64,000 nt of DNA from assembly GCA_016858145.1 (NCBI GenBank), contig JAEHOE010000065.1, forward strand, positions 1-64,000, read 5' to 3'. A program made the position numbers and the translations under genes. The stretch comes from Edaphochlamys debaryana (lineage: Eukaryota > Chlorophyta > Chlorophyceae > Chlamydomonadales). Positions 56,183 through 64,000 of the stretch are shown one piece after another. The notes below the pieces were generated by a model. The model saw only the letters and a list, made by a program, of their open reading frames with translations, did not search any database and was not told where the DNA came from. How positions within the stretch are numbered: the stretch's first letter is position 1; each line of letters starts with the position of its first letter.

Positions 56183-58050
56183 AATCAAGCGAGCGAGGTT
56201 GCATGGCAGAGCTTACGGGCGAAGCTCGCGGGATGGAGCGAGAGCGGATCCAGATTCCGATCGCGTGTCGCGCATGCGGTTTGGGCCCAAGATCCAGCGG
56301 GCCGACCTTGGTTGGGGAGGCGAACCGCCACGCGAGGAACTCAATTGCAATAGGTGGGGATGGCGGCGGTATGGTCGCGACGAGCAGCGTCGTCACTGCT
56401 TGCGATGTTGCGTTTTGCCAGCTTCTTACTAGCTCTGCGGCCGAGATCAGCCCCTGTGGGTTTCGGTTACGGTTGTGGGCCGTTGAGGCTGTTGGATGCA
56501 AACGTTTATTCGCTCGCCAGGAAAGAGGGTGGGGCACACAGACGTGCGCTTGGAGTGGCATGTGTCTTACACATGAGAGGATCTCGCCGCCGACAGCGAT
56601 GCGAGCGGGGCATGGGCTCTGGGGTTCAAGCGATTAGTGAGGAGCGGGTGTGCTGTCAGGGCCTAAGGGCCGTTGGCGAGGGAGATGCGGCCGCGTGTAC
56701 TGTACCCTGCGCGTCGTGTCGAGAAGAAGAGTGCTAGCTAGCGTGTTGAACCTGCTTGGGCGAGCTGGTGCGAGGGAGGCTGTGGTCCGCACAATCATAA
56801 TTGCCTGGTGTTGGGGTGGCGGGGCTGAAAGGGGTTTGGGAGACGCGGCACGGAGACGCCGCAGAGACCGCGGAACGCCGGACTGCAACGGGTCGCGTGC
56901 TTGGTTCAGTTGTGGTCAAGCCTCCGTGCTGCCTTGATAATGCCTTCGCTGTGGCGCCAGTTGTTGTGATGCCTAAAGGTGCCACGGCGAGTGGTTGCAA
57001 GCACCTTGGCGCACCTTTGTTGTGGGGTCGCCTTGATCAGTGCTGGCCGACTTTAAGGCCGGGATCACTGGTTCCAGGCCGAGATTGCAGTGCTACTGTG
57101 CTAGTCGGGCTGAGTGTGAGCAGCAGCCCCAACCCGCTCCGGCGGAACCACACTGTGTTGTTGGTGGCGTAGCGTTGTTTGGGCTCTGTACCTGCAGCCC
57201 CGTGTGACGGACCGAAATGGTGACTTCCCACGGCCCAACCCCACTGGGCCTTGATCCTGCATCCCGTTGATGTGGTGATACGACTAGCTTGGACTTGGGC
57301 CGCTAGTAAGGCGGGTGCCCTACTGTAAGGGCACGAGTTGACTGTGAGGACTGTGCCCTCCGCAAGACAGCGGCAGGCTTGACATCAAGGCGACCTGGAC
57401 GGGTTGTGACGCGGAGGTGTGGTGCCCCAGCACAAATGCGCCTCAGTGCGCCCCGCCGGACATTCATGCTCCTGCGGATCCTCTCGCTTCCTCTCCATCG
57501 CTGTGGCAGCAGATGTGGCACTCGTGGGCCGTTCCTTTCGTTGCTGGACAGCCCACACTGCAGTCGTAGGACGTGCAAGAAGTTGGAGCGGGCTGGGCAC
57601 GGGTATCGACTGCCCGTGCGTGCCCAAGCTCGCTTGCGCCGGACCGCGTACTGCGTCGTGCTGCGCACCCGCTCAGTCTTGTAAGGACGAGTGCGGTATC
57701 ACGGCGGCCAGCCTGGGCAGCCCCGAGTCCCGCACAAGACGGCAAAACACCACTAACTGCCGCGAGTCGTACAGAGTCGGCCAAAGAAGCCTTGAGCGCG
57801 CCCGTGTACTCCTTCTACTGTCTGTAGGGTACGAAGCCAACACAAGCAAGCCTCTGGCAGTTCTGGCGACGCGCGGGTCTTTGAAGATTGAGACCGACCG
57901 CGCCCAGACGACCCTCGAACTGAGACGAACCTCCCGCGAACTTGCTATCGCGACATCCACTCTAATCTGGTTGCATTACCACACTGTGGGGCACGTCGGC
58001 TCTGGCGCGTCGTCCGTTCGCTTCGTCCAGCCCAGAACGACTCGGCCGCG
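56183..58050. other. 3' flank of the ATPase gene and upstream region of secreted-protein gene 4
   Basis: No coding exon is supported. Open frames (for example 57419-58054) have no motif and no codon bias distinct from the alternatives. A candidate polyadenylation signal lies at 57324. Confidence 0.5.
57324..57328 (+). terminator. Candidate TGTAA polyadenylation signal
   Basis: First TGTAA I found after the ATPase stop at 56182. The implied 3' untranslated region of about 1.1 kb is long but not exceptional. Confidence 0.3.
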
Positions 58051-61000
58051 ATGAGCTTAACGCCCCCAAACGCCGGGATAATGTATCCATGCGGATTCGG
58101 GGCGGTCCTGGCTTTCGCCTTGTTCCTGGTCGCGTAAGTGCAGGGGATCGAACATCGTGTCACAGCCTTTCGCGCCTCTCACGCCGACGTGGAGAGGGCG
58201 GCGCAGCAAGCACTCAGGTCGTATCGTGTGGCTGCTGATGGTGTCAGAGGCGGCACAGAGAGCGCACGCGTACCCAGAGGTGCCTCCATCTTGTGCCTCC
58301 TTCGGCCTTGACCTGCCTGGAGTCCCGCCAAACCCGCGCCACCCAGTCGCACCTCTGCGTGCACTGGCAAGACTCAGTACCCTTGTGCCACACCTCAGCG
58401 CCTTAAACGTTCACGTCGGTTGGTACTTCACAGCACCAACCACCACATAACCTCGAGCCTTACCCCCCACGCACCATACACGGTCAAGCCGCTCTTCACC
58501 CTGCTCCTCATGCCACGCCTGGCAGGATCTCCCTGTAGCCCCTCTTCAGCCAGCAGGCATGTTCCTGCCCTTCCCTGCCCACCATGCCGCGTCCATTCCC
58601 CCCTTCCCCCGACCCCAGGGATGCCCAGCAGCTGCCTCCTCGGCCTCCAACCCACCCCACAGCGAGTACGGGCTGCAGTCGGGCGTGCATCGCCCTGACC
58701 GGTTCGGTCAAGACCGTCTCCCCATCGCTCGACTTTCCCAGCTGCACGCGGGCTCTCTCCTACTTCGCCGGTGCCTTCATTCCCGATGTGGCGCTCAGTC
58801 TCCGAAACCTCACGGCCTCGAGGCTTCTCAAGGATGTGAACAGCTGGCAGGTTGAGTCCTGCAGGCACCGTATCGCCGACCATTTCGACGAGGGCTTCGC
58901 CGTGCACACGACGGAGCTGGAGGTGCGTGCGTGCGCTGGGGAAAGCGGGGTCGGGCAGGGACGAACCGCTGATCTGGAGCAAGGGTCATGGCTCGTGGGC
59001 TCGGGATCTGGGTCAGGGCCGAACGGCAATGGAGGACGCCTTTACTTGGCGCTCCTGACCAAGGCTGGGCGGAGCGCCCGAGGGCCAGCGGCCCCCAGTC
59101 TTGACCGCCGCAACCCCGGCGGCCCCTATTGAGCGTGCTGGACCTCCAGCAGCTCACCCACCTCCCACCTTCCACCCAGCATAACCACTCAAACCACCCG
59201 CTCGCTCGCTCCCCGACCGCAGCTGTGTGGCCCCGTGTCCAAGCGCGTGGGCCTCGCCCTGGCCAGGGCCCTCACGTACAAGCGGTGGAAGCGCGAGACG
59301 CCCCTCGAGGCCCACGCCAAAGCGCTCACCGGCTTCGCCTCCCTTGCTTCGTCTTCCTGCTTCAACACCACCTTTGCCGTGTACGGCGCCGACGCCGTAC
59401 AGCAGATCGGCAGTACACCCGGTGACACGTGCGCGGTCTCCTGGGCCAGCGCATGCACGCTCCCCCCGCCTCCCCCGCCACCAACCCAGCCACCGGCACC
59501 CCCGTTGCAGCCTTGCGGCCAGGTGTGCCTAACCATCGCCGCCGCCGTCGCGGTCCAGGCATCTTCTCTCAAGACTCCGAGGTGTCGAGATGCCCTGACG
59601 TACTTCAGGAGCTCCCTGGTGCCCGACCTCGCGCAAGCCATGTCCCTCCAGGGGGGTCCCAGCGACAAGTTCGCCCGCAACGCGGGGCGGTGGCGAGTGG
59701 CGGAGTGCGAGAGCTCGATTGCGGAGGGCCCTGTGGAGGGGGCGCCTGCGACCATCAACTCGGTCAAGGTGGGTGGAACAAGCGACATGGTCATCCTTCC
59801 TTGGGCGGGGAGCCTACGGTTCCATACATAGAGTGCCGGGGTACCGCGTGGCTCCGCTCCCCAGCCTTCCCCCTCTTACCAACCTATTTGCCCGTGGTGC
59901 CCACCCCTCTATCCACTCAACAGCTCTGTGGCTCCACCGCGAGGGGCGTGGGTGCGGCGTTAGCCGAGGCCCTGACCTCCAGCCCATGGCGTGGCACGGC
60001 TTCTCTTGCTGCCCACGCTACGGCAATGTTGGGCTTTGCGGACGCTCCACCAACCGCCTGCATCAACACCACCATCTCAACATCTGACGGTCTGGGCACA
60101 GCCGACTGTTCAGCTTCCTGGGCAGCCGACTGTGACGCCGCCAGCCCCGAGCCGGCCCCCGTCAGTCTGCCGCCACCGCCGCCGCTCCGCCCTCCCTCGA
60201 GCCCGGTCACCGCCACGCCTCCCCCGTCGCCGCCGGCTGGCCCGCCCTCGCCCAGCGTTGTGGACCTCTTGCCCCCGCCACCACCTCCGTCTTGCTCACG
60301 CATGTGTCTCAAGTGGACTGCCGCCGTCAAGACGATTCCGCCCGACCTCAACACGCCAGCGTGCACGCCCTCCCTCGTCTACTTCGCAACGACGCTCATT
60401 TCTGACTTTGAGGCAGCCCTGGGCTCTCAGGGCAGCCAGCTGGCACAAGACCTGAGGATGTGGTCACTGACCGAGTGTCGCCACCTGGTTCAGGATGTGT
60501 TCAGCCAGGGCTTCTCGGTACGGCGGGTAACCTTCACGGTGAGACTGGCAGTGAATGCGGCTTGAGGTGCATGTGACGCTCTAGATTCCAACTCACTGGG
60601 GGGCGCGGGTACTGAACTGCATAGTTACGTACGAGGTAACGGGCTAAACTCTTTCATGCGCCACCCCTCTCAACCCCCAGATGTGCGGCCCCGTGTCCCC
60701 CGGCGTGGGCGCCTCCCTCGCCTCCGCCCTGTCGCTCGCCCCCTGGTCCGTCCCGTTGGAGCAGCACGCCCGCGCCCTCACGGGCTACGCCGCCCTGCCC
60801 CCCGCCACCTGCCTCAACGCCTCCCTCACCGCAGCCAGCGACGACCGGGACGCAGCCTGCGCCGCGGACTGGGCCAGCGCGTGCGGAGCACCCGCACCCG
60901 CCCCGCCCCCGGCCGCCCCGCCCCGCCAGCCCCTGCACGGAGACCCCAAGGCGCCTCCACCTGCCTCGCCGCCGGTAGCCGTGGGTTGCACACAGCAGTG

Positions 61001-61591
61001 CCTGGACATTTCGGCCGAGGTCAAGAGCTTTTACCCAAACGTCAATTATACGGCCAACTGCCCGGAATCTCTGTCGTACTTCACCGGCGCATTCCTGTCT
61101 GACATGGAGGCGAGCATGACCGCGCAGGGCGTGGATGCGGGCCTGATTGCGGATTGGGCGCAGGATGCCAAGGCCTGGCCTGTCGACACGTGTAACATTA
61201 TCGTCGGCGACAACTTCGAGCTCGGTTTCGCCTTCTACATCGTCAAGCTCAAGGTACGGTGAAGAGGCCGGAGATCTGAGCTAGCCATACTTTGTCCTGC
61301 TGAGCTCAGTTGCCCTGTTTCTTCCCTCACCCTCGACCCGTGCCCTCCTCCCCTCTCCTGTATGCCCTCTCGCAGGTCTGCGGATCCCATGCTACGCCCG
61401 AGGGCGGCGCAGCCGTGACGGCGGCTCTGGACCCTGGCTCGTGGCAGGGCTCCACGCCCCTGGAGTCGCACGTGTGGGGCCTCACGGGCTTCGATGCGGC
61501 CCCCTCGTCGAACTTTAGGTCGCAGAGCCTCTCGGCGTTGAGCAGCGACGGGAACGCGCAGTGCCTCCGGATGTGGAGCCGCAAGTACTAG
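58051..61591 (+). CDS. Secreted multi-module cysteine-rich protein, family member 4
   Basis: Six exons: 58051-58133, 58619-58922, 59223-59768, 59924-60538, 60681-61253, 61376-61591 (778 residues). Two in-frame ATGs (58051 and 58081) precede a hydrophobic segment FGAVLAFALFLVA. The second would give a shorter, more typical signal peptide. Exon 2 is a B module (CSRACIALTGSVKT). Exons 3-5 each contain an A module (LCGPVS or MCGPVSPGVG), a Pro-rich spacer (up to about 60 residues of PPPSP type in exon 4) and a B module (CSRMCLKWTAAVKTI). Exon 6 is a lone A module (VCGSHATPEGGAAV) ending at TAG. Same exon design as member 1: four B-A units, introns phase 0 after the first. Confidence 0.85.
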
Positions 61592-63484
61592 GTCGCTCAA
61601 GCCCAGACTCAAGTCATTCGACTCTATCTTAGACATACAGCACGGACGCCGGTCTCCGTATACATACCGTCATGCATGTTAATATCCTGCCAGGGATCCT
61701 GCATCACAGTCACGCACGTAACAGAGGCCGAACGCGAGAGGACAGTTTAGCTAGGGGTTTTCATCAAGGCCGGCAATGGCTAGAGAGATGTGCCGGGCGC
61801 AGCAGTCAGTCTGGCGCAGGAGGGTCTGCTGAGCTCCAAACCACTGTGATGGCGGCCGTTGTGCTGATGGGGGGCTAGGTTGTCCTCCCTGTGTGCTCTT
61901 GGGTTTTCGCTGGCCCCCGTCCAACACGCAAGTGAGGGGAAGCCGGGCAGGCCGGCCAGCCGTATGTCTATATACCTCGGACCTAAGCCGCCGGACGTCA
62001 TAGCGTGTACGTGTATACTATCCGTACATGGTATGTGCTGTGGTGGGGTAATTTGGTGTTAAGTAAGGGTATGGGCGGATCGCGAGTCATTGGTCCTCTG
62101 GACTTTCCTATGAAGTGTGCCCATCAGCTCTCGCTCCCTCGTCAGCTTCTGCGGTGTCTTAAACGGGCTCGGCCCTTGCCATGTTGTTCCCTGGGGCCTT
62201 GCCGTGAAAGCGCATGTTCCAGCTGAATGGAACCCTGGGCGAGGGGGTCATTGCCCTCTGCTTGCTTGCCCACGCCGCTAGGGTCGCGCACAACGTTACT
62301 GCCCTTGCACCCCACACTGACAACACGCCGTGGTGAAGGCCTGGGGGCTATAGCTTGGCAGCACGCACAACTTGCAACTTTCAGTCTAGCCGTTCGCAGG
62401 ATGTATCGTCATGAGCAGCCGACCAAGGGGGGCCCGCGTATGGGCACTGCATGGGGCCCTGCTGACCGGGTTCCACCCAAGCAGGGGCACGAGCTCCAGC
62501 TCAGAGGCTCTCTGCGAAGAGGTACATACATTAGGCCCGACCCCCTTGCAAGGACCGGACCGTGGTGGTGCGACCACACTTTATCAGAACCAGCACCCCA
62601 GGGCCGAGGGCCTGCCCGGCCACTCGAGGCCCCCGCTCTGGCTGCCCGCCGTGCCATGAGATCGCATTGCGTGGCGGGGTCTCGGCCCCCGAATGGCGGC
62701 GGATGTGTTACGCGCTGCTGCGACCTCTATTCGCCTCGGCACGCTGGCAGCCGTGCGTAGGCCGTATGTGGCCCGGTGAAGGTCTCTGCCTAACGAAGGT
62801 GCGCTGGCCCTTATTGGTACGTGCCGTCCTGTGCCGCGAGAGGATGGAGAAATGGACGGAGCGTGACGGAGCAGGGCAAGCTGCTGAGCAAGCACGAGCG
62901 AGCTGGAGTAGCCGAACTGCGTCCATCTGCAGGGTTACGCATTCGGCGCCGGCAAAGCAATCCCGGCCTTGTGCCGATGGCCACCTCGCTCATGATGATG
63001 GAGCGGCCGGGGACGAACCGGCACACTATGAAACGGCCCACCTCTAGCGGCTCCCCTTGAACCCTTGTCCTGCCAGCTTGTGCTGTTACTTTATGTGCCC
63101 CCGACGCGAAGACAACACAACGAAGACCCGCGCGTGGCGTCAGGCGGAAGCTTGCGCGGGCGTACGGGCACGCCAAACGGGCGAGCGACTCGCACGCATG
63201 GGGCGGGCGGGTGCGTGGGCGAACGAGTCGAGCAGCGCCGCTATATAGCATACACACACAGTGCGTGCTTGACCGCGCTGCTTGTATCTCCGCAAGGCTC
63301 GCCGCGAGTACTCAGGACAAGCCAAACCGTTCCAGACACGTTCCTCTGCTCTGTTCCTCTGCAAAATAGCATCACAGTAGCTAAACCCATCAGGGGTGCA
63401 CTCACACGCCAGTAGAGAAGGCCGCAGAGGAAAGGCGACGAACTTGCCCCGTCTGCTAAGCCATCGGCTGCGGCTGCGCACAAC
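61592..63484. other. Intergenic region between secreted-protein genes 4 and 5
   Basis: No coding exon is supported. CTATATAGC at 63240 lies about 240 bases before the gene 5 start codon and could be a TATA-like element. Confidence 0.5.
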
Positions 63485-64000
63485 ATGCGACAACTACAGG
63501 CCGCCATTGCTGCCTCCCTCGTGTTGCTGCTCGCGGGCGGGTGAGTGTTTGGCTCCTACCTAAGTCATGGCCGCCCGCCCACATACAGCAGTGGCTCGCG
63601 TCAGGCTATCGTGCATAGCTGTAATGCAATACAAGTGACTGTCCACCGGTCCCTGGCGTAGTCCGCAGCCGTCGTCGAGTGCCTGCCTCAGTGCATTTTC
63701 GCATGAAGCCCTGCCTCTGTGCACTCAGCTCCTGGACCCTAGCCCCGTGCAGCCATGCCTTCAACTCAGCTCGCTCATAACTCGCGGCTAACGACGGCAG
63801 CGGTTGAAACCGGACCTTTCCACACGCCGTCACCCGCTCCCCCGCCCCCTCCTGCTCTCCCTCTTTCTCGCCTCGTTCTTCTCTGGACCCCCTCCTGCTC
63901 CCCCCACACACTTACCCCCAATCGCCTCCACGCCCTGACCTCACTCTGTCCTCCAGGGCTGCAGCCTGCAGCGAGATGTGCATCGAACTGTACGTCGCTG
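63485..64000 (+). CDS. Secreted cysteine-rich family member 5, start only
   Basis: Exon 1 (63485-63540) encodes a signal peptide, MRQLQAAIAASLVLLLAGG, and ends in phase 2 before GTGAGT like the first exon of every other member. Exon 2 opens at 63957 after CTCCAG and reads AAACSEMCIELYVA, matching the start of a first B module (Cys-x3-Cys-Ile). The gene runs off the window end. Confidence 0.75.

Noticed and set aside
57419..58054. 211-codon plus-strand frame upstream of secreted gene 4
   Set aside because: No domain, no splice context, and competing frames of similar length exist. It ends in the 5' region of gene 4.

Overview
The window is nuclear DNA from a green alga, most likely a chlamydomonadalean (volvocine-type) chlorophyte. 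The evidence is strongly GC-rich sequence, short to medium exons split by many GT-AG introns with C-rich acceptors, candidate TGTAA polyadenylation signals, proline/glycine/alanine-rich low-complexity proteins, and homologues typical of algae. No rRNA, convincing tRNA or CRISPR array was seen. Gene models below were built by hand from reading frames, splice sites and phase. In every multi-exon model except the coiled-coil locus at 30 kb the joined phases close.

Layout: (1) 93-980 (+), 3' end of a glutamate dehydrogenase gene whose last codons lie in a 112-bp tandem repeat. (2) 2485-5615 (+), first of five genes for a family of secreted cysteine-rich multi-module proteins. (3) 8162-13882 (+), a roughly 1570-residue protein with a YABBY-like zinc finger and YABBY (HMG-like) domain inside very large Pro/Gly/Ala-rich regions. 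(4) 17125-22154 (-), a 19-exon PiT/PHO4-type phosphate transporter. (5) 25181-27605 (-), a two-EF-hand protein with a probable organelle-targeting leader. This gene sits between two direct copies (22.4 kb and 29.0 kb) of a dispersed repeat. (6) 29967-31026 (+), a coiled-coil ORF, perhaps from a mobile element and probably frameshifted. (7) 31878-35284 and 36705-39310 (+), two recently duplicated members of the secreted family. (8) 35.7-42.0 kb, degenerate copies of the 5' part of the next gene, one carrying a 667-bp MITE-like insertion with a 7-bp target duplication. (9) 43376-56182 (+), a 33-exon P-type (IIB) calcium ATPase of 1205 residues. (10) 58051-61591 (+), another secreted family member. 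(11) 63485-64000 (+), the first exon and a half of a fifth.

Two themes stand out. First, the secreted family (genes at 2.5, 31.9, 36.7, 58.1 and 63.5 kb) has a signal peptide followed by alternating cysteine modules. Introns cut inside each two-module unit and proline-rich spacers separate units, so exons are near-identical, symmetric (phase 0-0) building blocks. I do not recognise the family. Second, many introns hold extra partial copies of the adjoining exon edge together with its splice site (GDH, EF-hand gene, at least seven ATPase introns). This suggests introns here grow by repeated local duplication across splice junctions.

The phosphate transporter, calcium ATPase and EF-hand protein are ordinary single-locus housekeeping or signalling genes. 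Nothing indicates that they act with the secreted cluster beyond proximity.
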